64,000 nucleotides of DNA from Cardinalis cardinalis (Eukaryota; Chordata; Aves; Passeriformes; Cardinalidae). The number at the start of each line of letters is the position of its first letter. Position 1 is the first letter of the stretch. The position numbers were made by a program, and so were the translations under genes. The notes beneath the pieces are model-generated. The model was given only the letters and a program-made list of their open reading frames with translations, was not told where the DNA came from and did not search any database. Shown here piece by piece: positions 1 to 13,425 of this stretch. The DNA lies in contig JACDOX010000155.1 in the NCBI GenBank assembly GCA_014549065.1, positions 1,522,724 through 1,586,723 of the forward strand, written 5' to 3'.

Positions 1-194
1 CCTTTTCCTTCCTACTTTAAACTGTTCGCACATTTTGCAGTTTCTGTCTATGCCTCAGTGTANATGATGTGTTTCCCATTTAGCAGTGCAATGTAAGCAG
101 TGATTCTGCAGCACAGCCTCCCACCTGTGCTGTTGAGGCAGCCATGGAGGGCTTGTGCAGTGCNCGTAAGTAAGACTTTCACACTTGGGTGTAC

Positions 195-231
195 TTGTAA
201 ATGCTACAAACCATTCCATGATTCTATGATT
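195..231 (+). repeat. CR1 LINE 3' tail fragment
   Basis: The sequence CCATTCCATGATTCTATGATT at the end of this stretch has the short tandem octamer tail typical of the 3' end of CR1 non-LTR retrotransposons of birds and other sauropsids. The body upstream is too diverged for me to follow. The tail direction places the element on the plus strand. It is a 5'-truncated dead copy with no coding capacity. CR1 identity is family knowledge applied to the tail; the left edge is a guess. Confidence 0.6.
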
Positions 232-3200
232 AGTAAAAATCCTTAAAGAACTTGGTGTGACAGACTCACAAGATAACACCTGTCAGGTTTGGAGCTAAGG
301 ACCTGAGTATGGATACCNTATCGGCAGTTTTATGAAATTCTGTATGGTGGTGTTAGAAGAGGAATTCAGACTCAGCCAACACTACTAAGGAGTGTTCCCC
401 TGAGGAGGAGAGTTTTCTTTCAATAAAATTTCATATATTCCTACACACTTACACACAGACGTTATGTACACAGACATGCACCATTCATACCAGTCAATCT
501 CCATCACGCTAACCTTTTTATGGGAGGCCTGCAGGCACACTTCCAGCAAAACAGAAGTTCATCAGTATCTGGATGTTATTTTACCAACCCAACAGAAGTA
601 GCCATCAGCAGAGAAGAGGAAACCTAAAGCAGCTTGGAACATCCAGAGATTCACCAAACAAGCTGGAGAGAGTCAAATTCTCCAGGACCTATTTTGCCAT
701 CAATACTTTGAGGGGAGTTAAGGATACAGGAAAAGAAAAATATCCCAAAGTGATTATTCAGCCAAGAGGACTTATGCTCCTAATTGCTCGTGTGCCTTTG
801 AAAGTTCCCTACAGCTCTTTGCATTCAATTTTCTCTTATTTTGAAGATCAAAACAATGATGCAAAGTGCCCCTATTTAACTTAAGTGCTCTGACAAGGCA
901 CACAGACTATTCTTCAGCATTTGTGCTGTACGTAGCCATCAGAAAATCACACGTTTATTATGCATACAGAGTTCTTGCTTGATTGGAAAGCATTTTCCAT
1001 ATTTTGCAGGGCAGCCCAGCTCAGCAGCCAGGNGCACAGTTCCTCCATGGCAGACGCGGTGCGAATACTCACGGCAATGCCGGCAGAGTCCCGGGCTGGC
1101 TGCACATTCCCAGCCCTGTCCCACAGCCTTATCCCTCCTCTGAAGCCTGGAGCAGGTGGAAGGACTCTGGAAGGACCATGCTCTTGGCCTTTTCCTGCCC
1201 AATTGCACAAGGTTAATGAGACCTGCAGAGGAATCTCTGCTGGAGACAGGGCAACANGAGCCTTGCAGAGCATCACATCTGGAGTCCAGAGGCGCCTGCC
1301 TCCCCCTTTGCATTTACTTCCCACTCCCTCATACGGAGCAGGATCAGCNATTCCCCTTTGCAGAGCTTGAACAAGGACTGGGGAAGAGGAATAAAAGGGA
1401 AAGGAGATTTGAAAATGAAGTCTAGTTATTTTTTAATCTCATACCTGAAATTTATAGCATCATTCTCCCCTCTGAATAAACAACTATTCTGTCCCCTCCA
1501 ATTACAACGCACAAAGCTGACTGCTACATGCAATGTCAAATTTACACTGGTGCCTTTTATCAGGATTTCCTTTCATATTGCTCTCTAAGCAATGACTTTG
1601 TAAGGAGATTAACTGCATTATATGCCACACATTAAACAAACTCACATGTATATAACACAGCTTTTAAGAGATTTCTCTTTTCACCAGGATAGCCCTTCCT
1701 GTCTTAGGTCTTGGTTTTTCTTGGTTTTTAGCACCCTATCCCTCAAGCACTGGTCCACTACCACCACCACCAGAGAGGAGTTCAAGCCATATCCAGTATC
1801 CATCAATACTGCCAATAAATCAGGTGGAGGTAGATTTATTATTCTTATTTCNTGAGGAAATTGCTGATCAGCTCTGCTTGTTATCCGAGATAAAGGCAAC
1901 AGGAAAAAATGCAGAGTCTTGCAATAAAGACAAGGCATACATTTTCCTACAAAGGCATCTTCTAAAGAGAATTCCTTTAAAAATTTCATTTAGTTTTCCC
2001 TTAATACTTGTGCATTTTTCTAAAAGGTATTCTCTCACTAATTTCTACAGTTTACAAAACCCAGACTAAATAAAACCTGACAAAAACAAACCACAATCTT
2101 CCCAAGTGCCATGCAACCCACAGCAACATAACTGACAACTTTATATCCTTTCAGTGACATAAATTGTGGCCACCATAGAGGTTTTTCAAGGGACTATCTA
2201 GTTCCTGTAAGCACCAGCTTTCAGAAGACTGCCCAGAGTAGCAATTTTTTGCTGAAATGGATCCCAAATACTCGTGTAGTTGGAACATGGGTGGGCTCTT
2301 CCATTCTTCCTTCCCACAGACTTACCTGGTACCAGGCAGTGACACCCAGCAAGAGAGCCTGGGTGGGTGAAGAGCCAGTTCTTCTCCCTCAGGTTGCTTT
2401 CTTTGCTTTCCAAGGACTCAGCTGGTTCCTCATATGGGATTGTTCCATTTCTTGTTTCCTGCTCACATCCACACAGCCCTGTCATCTCCCAAACCTGCAG
2501 ATCTGGGATACTGGAGGGGCTGTCTTCCCCTGCCACTCCCTCCTGCCTTCCTTTGCCTCCTTACAAGACTGTGGAATGTTTATTCTCCCAGCTCCTTTTG
2601 CTATCACATCTCTTCCATCACCTGTAGTGCTTTTCCTGATTTCTATTNCTCTTTGCCATATTCTTTTCCTTGACTTTGTCAACTCTCCTGGCATCCCTGA
2701 AAGTTTCCATTTTTTAATTCTCTACCTATCAAAGCTACTAAAAGAAAATTCTGCAGAATGACTGATCCTGACATACAGGTCTAAGAAAAAAAGATTTTTT
2801 TAAAAATTATTATTACTAACACTGAGTATTATTACTGAATCAGTTAATGAAAAACAGATAAAATATGCTTCTCTTTTTGTAGGGGCTGAAATAATTAAAA
2901 TGCATGATGTAATCGTCCATACTTTTTCTGTGAAAATAAGAAACCTACATTCAACTACTCCATGTTCAGCTGTTTTTCCAGCTGGAAAGATGGAAAAAAA
3001 ATTAGAATATCCATTCATTCTCTGAAGAGGAAGCAACCAATCTTTACACAACACAAATTAGTTTATCTAGAACTAATATTTTATATTTAACATAGAAGCT
3101 GATCCAAGATCTTGGCTTTATCTAGATGAAAGGCAGGCTGCTTGTATATTGGTGAGGCAATCCTACTTAACTAAAACTGGAATTGTGTACATGGAAACTA

Positions 3201-5328
3201 CTTCTATAGGAGCAAAATTAAGGGAAATTAAAACCTGAAAAGTCTGAAAGCAGTCATCAGCCAAATCTTTCTTCAAATGGACATTTTCCAGGTACCAAAT
3301 GATGAGAAAGCATTATACATGCAGCCTAAGAAGTTATTGAGGTGAGGCTGTACTGTGTTCATGTAACCAGAAACATCAAGTTTCCTTCCTCTAGGGTACC
3401 CCTCTGGGCTTTAGGCACACAAATGATGGAACATTTGCACCTGGAAAGAGACCAATAAAACAAAAACATCCCTAAGATACGAGAGTAACACACAGACACA
3501 CCCACACCTGTAGTGAGAGACNGATTTGCCTTCCAACAGGAACTACAATCCTACAATCTCTATGACCCACAGACCTCAGGAAGAAAATGATGCTCCCTCC
3601 TTACAAAATCTTATTTCAGAGTGTACCCTTTGCACTCNCGGAGGGGCANGAATGGGATGCTCACCCAGGGTGGTAGCAGAGATGTGTCCAGCAAGAAGGA
3701 GGAGCAGAGCCAATCCCCTCATTATTCAAACACCCATGTTTGTGATGCTTGGGACACCAGAAGAAAGGAGTCACCTTGGCCAGGACCAGCTGCAGAGGCA
3801 GCAATGGAGCCTGTGAGCTCCTGCTTGCCCTTTCCAGCCCCAGGGAGGGATTCTGCCTCTTCCTCAGCAGCCTCACACACAGAGCAAGCACCAAGGCAGG
3901 TGACTTCACCACGTGGCTTTGCTTCCCTCACACACACTCAGGTGTGCCTGCACACATGCTGACACAGGGGCACATATTCTGATCCTTTCATTTGTTGCAA
4001 CACTGCATCCATGGTAAATACATCCATCCTGCTGCAGTAAATCATCATTTTACAATGGATATATACCTATATTATTACTGTAATGCTGATGTACTGAACC
4101 ATTAGTATAAAAAAACCAAGCAGGTGATAAAAATGATGCAAAGACTCCCATAAAGTAAGAAACAAAACCCAAACTACTGTAGCAAACATTAGCACTGAGA
4201 TAAGTAAATTAGTGATTATTCTGGAGATAAATTAGTGGGTAGATAGGAGTATGTAAAGTATATGTGTCTGCTTGTATCTTTTCCAGTTGGGAGCTGTGAG
4301 CTGTGCCTTCTAGAATCTATGCAGTGTCAGTGCAATAATATGGATGGATATTTAGGACTAGGCTATGACCATGACTCTGAGGCAATTGCCTTCCATAGAA
4401 GTCAGCACACCAGCAAATTTCATCCTTATTAACTTCGCTGCTTTTATACATCGCACTAATTAAAAACCCTACCATAAAAGTTGCTCTCAGACACTTTGCA
4501 TAGAGTAAATATGCTGTGGGAATCCAGTGTAACTGCAAATTTGCCTCTAAGTAGAAAACAGTCAGTGACCCTGAAGAGATCAATTTTTAGGCAGCCATAC
4601 AAGGTATCCATGGAACAGAAAGATTAACTCTTCTCAGCACATTTCAAGACTCCCAGTGAAACCAAATCTTCAGAGAAAACATACATTCAGAATGGCTTTG
4701 GAATCCAGACCTAATATATAGAGAAACTTTCAAAGCAGGTCATTTATTTGACATAATTGTGCTAACATCCCTTTAAGCTGTTCCAACCAGAAAGATCATT
4801 TCAAAATATTAACTTATTTCTTGCTATCAACAACAATGCAATTAATTCCCCTCAATAAAGATTGTTTTTGCAAAAGAGCAATAAGGTGCCTCTGCAGGGG
4901 GCATCATTATCATTAAATAATCACACCCCAGGAGACGGGAGGCACTGCGCTGCACCATGTACATTTTAGCACTCCAGAGTATGATTAGTTTGTGTTAACC
5001 ACACCCCAGAACAGCTAATTGGGAAAAGACTATAAACTGAGGAGGGTTCTGGATTCCTTTTATTTTTGGAACTGACAGGGAAGCCAGGAGGCTTTTTACC
5101 AGTCCCATGGAAAAGGTGGCCAGGTGTGACCTGGCAAGGCACTGCCTTGCTCTGGCTGTCACTGGAGCCCATGACACCAGCCTGCTGGGGTAATGCACTT
5201 TAATATCTGCATCCTCAAAAAATTACATGAACCATTCCCTACATGTAACAAGGGGGCTAGGTTAGGACTTTGGGGTAGTGTGTTTTCATATGAAAACCAA
5301 ACCAGGTCCAGCTGTTCTGCTCAGATAG
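232..5328. other. Non-coding DNA, mixed AT-rich and GC-richer patches
   Basis: No gene is recognised. GC-richer patches lie at about 1010-1370, 2240-2600 and 3540-3980. They carry the longer open frames (up to 170 codons at 2249-2761), but these overlap frames on the other strand and show no domain. A short (ACC)n run sits at 1754-1771 and a degenerate CA-rich run at about 3486-3510. The stretch 4880-4970 is AT-rich with ATCATTATCATTAAATAATC and could be regulatory. Otherwise I see nothing specific. Confidence 0.6.
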
Positions 5329-5456
5329 AGTCATGGAATCACTAAAGTTGGAAAAGACCTCCAAGATCACCAAGTGGAACCTTCAACCTCATACCATATC
5401 AGGAAAAGCCATGTCTACTCACTTTTTGAACNCTTCCAGGGATGCTGATTCCACCA
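5329..5456 (-). repeat. CR1 LINE fragment, 3' region
   Basis: Read on the plus strand, the stretch begins with a diverged GAATCAnnnAGTTGGAAAAGACCTCCAAGATCA motif and continues to CTTCCAGGGATGCTGATTCCACCACCT. This matches the layout of the reverse complement of the CR1 3' region, whose usual form is a GGTTGGAAGGGACCT block followed by a CTCCAGGGATGGTGACTCCACCAC block. The element therefore lies on the minus strand and stops abruptly near 5456, a truncated copy. Substitutions relative to the family pattern suggest an old insertion. No intact frame remains. Confidence 0.85.
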
Positions 5457-8400
5457 CCTATATAATATGCAGGAAAACAAACACATATTATTTTAACAGA
5501 ATGGCTGCTTCTTATCTGCTGNGTGTCTTATATCATTTTGGACAGTCTGCTCTGATATATGGCAAACCTTTGGAAATAGATGGAATGTTTTAAAAATACA
5601 TACTTTCAGAACATAGATAATTGCTTTGCATGGTGCTGGATTCTTGACTCAGTGGTTGGGGTTTTTTTCCCTGTTTAAACCAGTGGTTTTTACCACAGAA
5701 TTCACCCTGGCAATTGGATACCCCTGCTATGCATGGAAGCTGTGACGATTACACTCTAGATTTGTCAATTTTCCCCTGCTGAAAAGAACACATAAGAAAA
5801 TTGTGAAAGAATCATCTCACAATTTGGTTGGGAATAAAGCAGAAACCACCTCCTCATTTTGGAGATGAAATTCAAGCCTGCTTTGACAGCCTGAGGCATG
5901 ACTTCAAAGGCAGCTGCATGGGCACAGGATGAGCTCTGTGTATCAGAACNATGAGCAAGGATAAAGAAGCTCAATGACCACCCCAGAGTGAGCCAAGCCT
6001 CACTGNGGGAGTCCCAGCAGCCCTTTCCTGGGACACTGCAGGCCCCTCAGGAGCTGCTGAAGATGTAAGGGAAGCAGGAATGCAGGAGAATGGCAATTCC
6101 TCAAGGGATGGTGGGGACACCATAGAGATGCCCCCCATGGGTGTGGAGGGCACACACCAGGACAAGGCCACATGACCAGGGACAAAGAACATTCCACAGC
6201 CNCCTGAAGACTGTGAGGAGCTATGGCCACAGCAAGTCCTTGCCCCACACAAGCCCTCTGGGGCAGGGTGTGACCCCTAGACCTGTGCAGAGCAAATTAG
6301 TGACCAGCACTTGTTGCTTGTATTCCTAGCTTGGGCTATCTCTATATTCAGTGCTGTTACCCATTTCTTGTCAGAAATTAAGAAGAATGAAAATTTTCTG
6401 CAAGACCTTTGGGCTGGATGCACAAGTCTTACCAAAGANCCCTCCTTCCTCCTCAGGAGCCAAGAATTTTGCTGGGTTGGGAGTGTCATTAAAGCTGAAT
6501 TAGCAAAGCCTCTCTCGTTTGTGGGTCAGACCAAGCTGAACAATGNCTGAACAATGTTAAGAGAATAAAACAAAAATGGAGAAGGAATTAGAGATACAGT
6601 AATTCAAATGAAACAAACAATACCATATGCATGAAATAGCAATATACTTATTGTTAACACAAGTTGTTTTATAATCAATATTTAAAGTATTTTATCAGGA
6701 GTGCAACTGATACTTCATGACTATGTATGTGCAGCCAGAAAGGTATAGATTTATAAAAATGAAGGTTATCATAGCTTCAGTGTAGCAAGGCACAGCCGTT
6801 TTAAAATTGAAATTCTCAGATTTTATCAGTTATCTCTTTCCACAGGATAATGTAACTTTACAATTACTTAGCTCATAAAGAACTAATTTCATTCAGNTTC
6901 CAATAAATACTTTCAAAATAGGAGTCTATGGCAAGATTTCTTGAGTGGTCGAATCATGAACAATAATGGTCATACAGACTTTGAAGGAAAGTCTTGATAA
7001 TGAGATTAATACCTGCAGGCTTCCCTCACAAAGATGTAGTTTTATAAGCAATTAATAATATCCTCCTTTTTCTATTTTTTTGTATTACAAAGAAAATAAG
7101 TTATTGATTTCAACTGCAAAAATAACTATTTGCATAACATTGTTGATTGTATGTTCTACTAGCACAATCAGGATTAATTGAAGCAAAATATTTTATTATT
7201 TTTAAATGGGTAAAGATTTTATATATATTAGCATTTGAATCTGATTAGAACAGTCTGTTTACCAGCACTATTAGGAGCACAGCTCATATTACCATATTCA
7301 ATCCACACTATGGCATAAAGCCTTCCTGTTGACACCTCTGTACAGACTTGTGGGGGCACACCTCTGAAGGCATTCCTAAATTTTAAAAATTGTGAGTACT
7401 AGCAACTATTTCTCAGCTTTTTTTACATTCTAGATATGATGTTCTTAATTAAATATTGTNAGTGAAACAGCAGGCAGTGATCTATGGGAATTTTGCCACT
7501 GATTTTCATTTTATCCACCTGACAAACCCCATTTTTATCTCGATGTTTGAATGTGGNAGGAAGCTCACCTGGCAGAAGGGCAGCCAGAGCACCTGAGTGC
7601 AGTCTATGTCAATTGGTGATGGAGGAAGANCCCCTGCCTTTAGGTGGTGCTTCTGCTCTGGAAGTGTCAGGTGCCACAAGTTTGACAACCTGGGTACACC
7701 CTGACCTGCAACAGGGCAAAGCCACAAGGCTGTGATGAAATAATGTAATTCCCACCATGCTTCAACCTTCTCAACTGGGCATATTTCTAAACAGATCACA
7801 TTTGCTATGAAACCACATCTAAACTTTATTTTATATTTAAATTGTATGCATGGTTACCTTAATAAATTAACTAGTTTTTAAGAACAGCTTTTCAGCGAGT
7901 ACAACAGTTTCAAATGTAAAACTGAGGCAGCCCAGTGATACCACTTTTAAGTTGATGAACTAGTCATGCAATATACTGGCTCATTTCAAAATTTATATTC
8001 ATACTCAGGTTCTCAGTCTGAGTAAACACCAAATTCTTTCTGGTTCCCAGACTGAAAGACTTTTTTTTNCTGTAACTTATTTTTAAAATTAATNCATCAT
8101 CAACCAAATGACTGACATCACACTGAGCAGGAGCTTTGGTAGGATCTTTTCTTATCTGATGTTTNCCTCCAGCCACCAGCAGCCAGACAACACGTGTGCT
8201 TTGCTGGGCCAGGTGTCTGAGAGAAAGAAAATGCATCCTCTGCTTGAAACAGCAGCACTGGATTGCTGTGGCTGGGAAAAAGGGGGACTTCTACTACACT
8301 GGAGGAAGGAATGGGTCACTTCATGTGCATGGTAAGAATTCACCTTTTGATCCCCAGCTCAGCCACCATCAGAACATCAGAGTTGGTTTTTTGTCTAGCT

Positions 8401-8969
8401 GGGTTATGCACAAATTTTGGACTGTCACCAATTCAGGAGAGGAATCTCATCTGATCTGTTTTCTCATGTTTGCTTTTCCTGAACAAATCCCAGCTGAGAC
8501 AGATGCAATCAGAGACTTAACCAGAGAATTTTCAAATCTCCCCACAGCAATCAACNTTTTTTTTTTAAGAGTAAGAAAGAGAACCTTTAGGGGGGCAGGG
8601 GCAAGAGGGAGTGTCAAGATTCACGGACATTAGGCTTTAAAGATAAGTACTATTTAGAACTATTTCTTTGCCCTAGTATTTGACTAGCTCAACTTGCTAG
8701 CAGGAAAAAATAATTTTAAACTCAAACAAGTTCTTGAGTTTCAGCTGGTTTGAATTTTTAAAATCTCTGATAGTCTGGCTAGTCATCCAACATGAATAGA
8801 AACAAAATAAAATTACATGAGACCAGTCCACAGGCAGATTAACAGGCACGGAATGCACAGAGAGAAAAGTGCAGCAAAAAATTAAAGGAAAATTCTAAAT
8901 ATCTAATAAATCTGAGAACTTCATAAACATTTTACACAGAAGAAAGAAACAAAATATGGCAACTAAATT
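5457..8969. other. Non-coding DNA
   Basis: No gene is recognised. A GC-richer patch lies at 5980-6260 and a smaller one at 7550-7720. From about 6560 to 7480 the DNA is strongly AT-rich with no repeat I can name. An acceptor-like CCTCCAG ending at 8172 and a donor-like ATG|GTAAGA at 8331 frame a 159-base open stretch, but there is no domain and only the weakest support for an exon. Short T runs near 8060 and 8556 are interrupted by undetermined bases. Confidence 0.6.
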
Positions 8970-9110
8970 ATGCATTCAGAATCGTATGCTTAACTGGNAT
9001 ACTTCGCACTTGGATTTTGGTGAATGCCGCTTTTAATTCCATTGCAGATGTTCGTATTCATAACACGACTATGCCCAAATTTAGCCAATATCAAACTGCT
9101 TTTATATGTA
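8970..9110. other. Candidate conserved non-coding element
   Basis: A repeat-free, moderately AT-rich stretch keeps several CpG dinucleotides (in TTCGCACTT, TGCCGCTTTT, TTCGTATTC and ACACGACTA). CpGs are normally lost from methylated AT-rich vertebrate DNA, so their clustering hints at constraint or hypomethylation. Conservation itself is not visible from one sequence; this is an inference. Confidence 0.2.
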
Positions 9111-11924
9111 TACTACAAATATCAAATGCCTGCAAAAGAGGCAAGAATTAAAAAGTAGAGAATATAAACTGGACTGTGAAAGAGGAAAAGGAGAATAGAT
9201 GAAAATCATTTTTAGAAACATCAGTCCTTGGAAAAATCACTATTAGCAAATTATCGGTTGCTTCTTCAAATAATAAGACTGTTAATCAATATGCAAAAAA
9301 ATAATCAATTCCATCTCTCATTTTTTTATCCTTCTTTCTTTTGCTCTCATATTTTATGTACAGTAACTCACATTTCTCAGCCCACTGTGTAGCTATGAAC
9401 TGAAAGCAAATATTCAGACAGTAAATGAAGCTGCAGTTTGTATTTATAATGCTCCTATAACTATGTATATATATATTATACAATCTCAATCTCTGTTAAA
9501 AAAAGAAGCAGTTCAATAGAAAGAGATCATTTTATTAAAAAATCATGAATGCAACTGCACTCATTCAACCTTAGAAATGTTTTGATGGCTTTTCAGCGCT
9601 GCAATATATTTAGATGGGAATATGTCATTAATATAAACAGCAGAATAGAAACTATTAAACTAACACAATTTAAAACTGAGCAAACCTGAGTATTTGATTA
9701 AAGTTTTTGTGCATTCTATACACTTGAACAGGTAACATAGAAGCATAATATTTTTGTTGATTTTTAATTTGTTAGAAGTATTACAATTGAAAAGCTAAAT
9801 TTCCCAGTAGTTTGTATTTAGAAATTAGAAATCTGGTCCTGTAGAAACTTCTTTAGTCTTATTTTCCAGGCTATACTCTGAATTTCAAGTGAAGTTTAAG
9901 ACAGAAAGCAGCAATGATGCACATTATAGGANCCATCTTCTTTGTTACAAAGCAACACTAAATGTGCTGAGTTTGAGTTAGTGTACATTTGGTAACTTTC
10001 AGTGATAAGAACNAAATCCAATTCCATATATGCTTAATGCATAAAGAATTTTTTAGAAGATTTGCAAATAAAACACCATGGTTAGAAAGGTCATCCATTA
10101 ATATGTAGTCAAGCCTTTAATGGATGTGTTTATTTTTCTAGACTGAATAATTAGCTGAGCATTTTTCCCCCAGAATAACATTGCATTGCATAAATGCAGA
10201 GACTTGCTTACTAAAAACAATTTAAATTGCACCTCGCACGCAGTATGTGCAACAACTGTGCTCCTCTCTCTAGGATATTAGGGGTAAATTTTTAAAGCAG
10301 TGCACAGAACATAATCTTGTTATTTCCTAAATGGATTTGCGTGCTTAAGACTCACACACAGCTTTGAAAAATTACCCCTTCAGAAGATTGACCTGGGCAA
10401 AGAACCGGAGTTTTAAACCTGGATTGAAGCAGAAGTTGTAACCCAGCTTGGCAGCAAAGGCTGGCTTAGCAAAACGACTTGCTGTAGTCATACTACTGTT
10501 TGAATGGCCAAATTAAAGACACTAATTCTTATTCTAATCACATCCAGTGGAATTCTGATATGCTGACACCCAAAATTATGGCTCTGTCATTAGAGAGAGA
10601 ATGAGTGGGAATGTTTTGAAATTTTTTCTGTAAATTATGAAATAGACAGGGGCCCAAATGACAAGATATGACACTTTTGTTTTTTGATTATACAGTTAAA
10701 AGTTTTTAGTACTCAGCTTCATTTCAAGGGTGAATCACATCNGAGTGGATCTAATCCAAATGAAATACCTTTAAGATTCTTACTTCTTCAACTATTAGAG
10801 ATCTATCATGTCTCCTGCATGAAGCCTCATTTTCGTGTTAGAACAGATGGGCAAAATTGTCATTAACAGAAACTGACAACTCTAAAACTGAAATATAGAT
10901 TTAGAAAGAAATCTAATGAATTAAATCAATGTTATTGCAATGAAAGCCAAAGAAATTAATAGTGATTTGTAAAGTTACCCTCTATTTTAACCTCAGTATA
11001 TTTTAGTCAGTGTGATTTTACATTCACAATACCTTTTCAGACTCATTGTTAATGTCTTACTGTGTAATACACTCTTGTCTTAATATATCATCCATTCTCA
11101 GCAGAGTAGGACTCTGGGCTCCATTCAACCAGACCAGCCTGCAAGATGCTGAGAAACATAAAAAATCCAAATTTAGTTACATTTCCCCCTGTCCTGCAGC
11201 ACAGAGGTAGTGGCACACAAGTTTCATGCAGTTCTAGAGAAGATCCCTTTTGTTTACACATTTCTAATCAAAATTACTTACAAGGATGCTGAAAACTCAT
11301 GTCAAATAAACTCAGGGGTTTTTAAAAGCTTATTTAAAGTATATATTTCATTTATTTCCAGCCCCTTATCTCCAAAATAAAACACTTTCCAGCTCATATG
11401 TCTTGCTAGATATGTGGGGGTGTGGTTTTTTTTTTTCATTTGCATAGTAATACAACAATTAAATTTTTGGATACAGCACATATAAAGCCCTGAACGAGGA
11501 CAAGTACCTTCACATTGTCCAAGGACACTTTGTTGTGAAACTATGGAAGCCAGTAGGCAATATATCAGATGGTTATAAATTAATTATCAGAGTCAAAAGA
11601 CTCGTCCCAAACTGCAATGGGAGCAGAAGCAACACTCCCAAAAGCCCTCCCAGGCGGAACAGCTGCAAACTCTGCTAGTCAGAACTGCTCTCACCCTGCC
11701 CGTGCTCACAAAGCTGCAGGAGTTTTGGTTTAAAAAACTTTCTACAAGATAACTGTTTTCCATTTAGCCTTTTTTTTTTCCTCAGATAGAAGGGTATATT
11801 TGGGTAATCTGCCAGGAAAGGAATAGCAGAATTCCATACAAGCCCTTTACTTTCGTATGTACAGGTAGGCAGCTGCATGGAGTCTCCTTTCCTGGGGTCT
11901 TCCTCCCTCAAAACCATCTGCACA
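9111..11924. other. AT-rich non-coding DNA
   Basis: Long AT-rich tract with no open frame above about 100 codons and no recognisable repeat family. A stretch at 10165-10320, with ATTGCATTGCATAAATGCAG and CACCTCGCACGCAG, is repeat-free and may be regulatory. An 11-base T run sits at 11426-11436. Otherwise I see nothing specific. Confidence 0.6.
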
Positions 11925-12030
11925 GAGTCCTGGGTAACGTGGGCTAGGGGACCCTGCTTGGGCAAGGAGGTTGGACTAGAAGAGCCCCAGTGGTCCCTGC
12001 CAACGTTACCTATTCTGTGATTTCATAGCA
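11925..12030 (+). repeat. CR1 LINE 3' end fragment
   Basis: The stretch contains GGAGGTTGGACTAGA, then GTGGTCCCTGCCAACGTTACC and TATTCTGTGATTTCATAG. This is the classic order at the 3' end of CR1: the GGTTGGACTAGATGA block, the GGTCCCTTCCAACC block, then the ATTCTGTGATTCTRTG tail. It is on the plus strand and 5'-truncated to about 100 bases. Recognition of the family is strong; the left boundary is approximate because similarity fades upstream. Confidence 0.9.
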
Positions 12031-13254
12031 CCAGTGTTTATTCACATNTCAAGGCTTGAAGTAAAAAAAGCAAAACAAACTGTACAGCTGAAATACTAGA
12101 AATGGTGCTAAAAGCTCACACCCAACAGCCTGATGGAGAATTCAACGAGAGAAATGAGGCTTATGTAAGTGGTGACACTAAACCTGAGTTAAGAAAAAGA
12201 AAAGTATTTGTGCTTGGTTTCTTTTTCAGTAACAGCTTGGAAAGGGAAGAAATACAAAATTGGAGCTGAATCCTTTAAAGCCAAAGACCTGCTATTTTCA
12301 GCTCTATTTCAAACCATTGTCATAAAACTGTAGCTTTGTGTGTCATGTTTCAGCAACTGCTGTTTATAATGTCATGCAAGACCAATAACATATTTGATTG
12401 TAAAAAGTATTTATTCAATTGTCTATTTTACCAAATAAAATCTTGACTCAATATTTCCTACTAACAGGTTTATATCACTTCCCAGTCCTACTTTCTTAGC
12501 ATCTCTTGGCTGCCCTGCTTTTATAAACCCAGCAGTTTTCTGGCATCTTGCTTTCACCTGCTTTTGTAGTGGGTAAAGGCAAGGAGGAATCCAAAGAGGT
12601 GTGCAGATTGCAGCATGGAGATAACAACAGTCAGGGTGAGAATTCTCCTCCCCTCACCCTGACTGTGACCATTGAGTCACCAACAGGCAGAACATTTCAT
12701 CTTAGTTCCTACAGAGNTCCTTAAAGAATCTCAAAATAGATCCATGATATTGGGTCTGGAATTTGCTTACAGACACAGGCATAGGACCTTGTCCAACACA
12801 ATGAAGAGTCATCAGCTGGCTGACAACTCACTCACCCTACACGCATGCAAAGCAGCAAACACACATCAGCTGCTTTGGAAAATAAGGTCTGTGGAAGAGA
12901 AAGAATCAGAAAATTATTTCGGAAGCTAAGAGACTTAGTAATGAAGGCAGTGTTCAAAAGATACTTAAAGAGCATTACAGACAGAGTAAGGGTTTAAAGC
13001 GCTATTTTTAGTAATGTTCAATAAAACATGCATCTGCTATATGTTTTTGATTTCATGAGGAAGCTTTTTCTTCGTGACACTACAGCAGGCTTGTCAAACT
13101 TCAGTCTGGTACAAATCATTTGATTGAAAAGTGCGACAGAGACACAAACAACAGGATTCCACCTCCAGAAACCTCTTTTTGTTTCCAAAAATTTCCATTT
13201 GGATTCAGAGGCTNAGGATCAAGCCAAACAAAAACACGGTGTGCCACTGAAATG
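12031..13254. other. Non-coding DNA
   Basis: No gene or repeat family is recognised. Open frames are short (85 codons at most, 12672-12929) and contain an undetermined base. The sequence is moderately AT-rich and unremarkable. Confidence 0.6.
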
Positions 13255-13425
13255 AAGATGTTTTATTGAGAGCAATCTCGTGCCAGCAATATCCGTTATT
13301 CTCCCCACATGCAGCAAACTCGCCCATACATTTTTTAAATGCAACTAACCTTATTTTATTAAGCAGATCAATCTAGAGCGGAAAGTGTGATTTTAATTGC
13401 AGTTTTGCATGTAGCAATGAGAAGA
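13255..13425. other. Candidate conserved non-coding element
   Basis: A repeat-free AT-rich block keeps isolated CpGs (ATCTCGTGCC, ATCCGTTATT, ACTCGCCCAT, GAGCGGAAAG) and has homeodomain-like ATTTTAATTGC and TTATTAAGC sites. It abuts a GC-rich patch that starts near 13440. Deeply conserved enhancers often look like this, but no alignment is available here. Confidence 0.22.
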
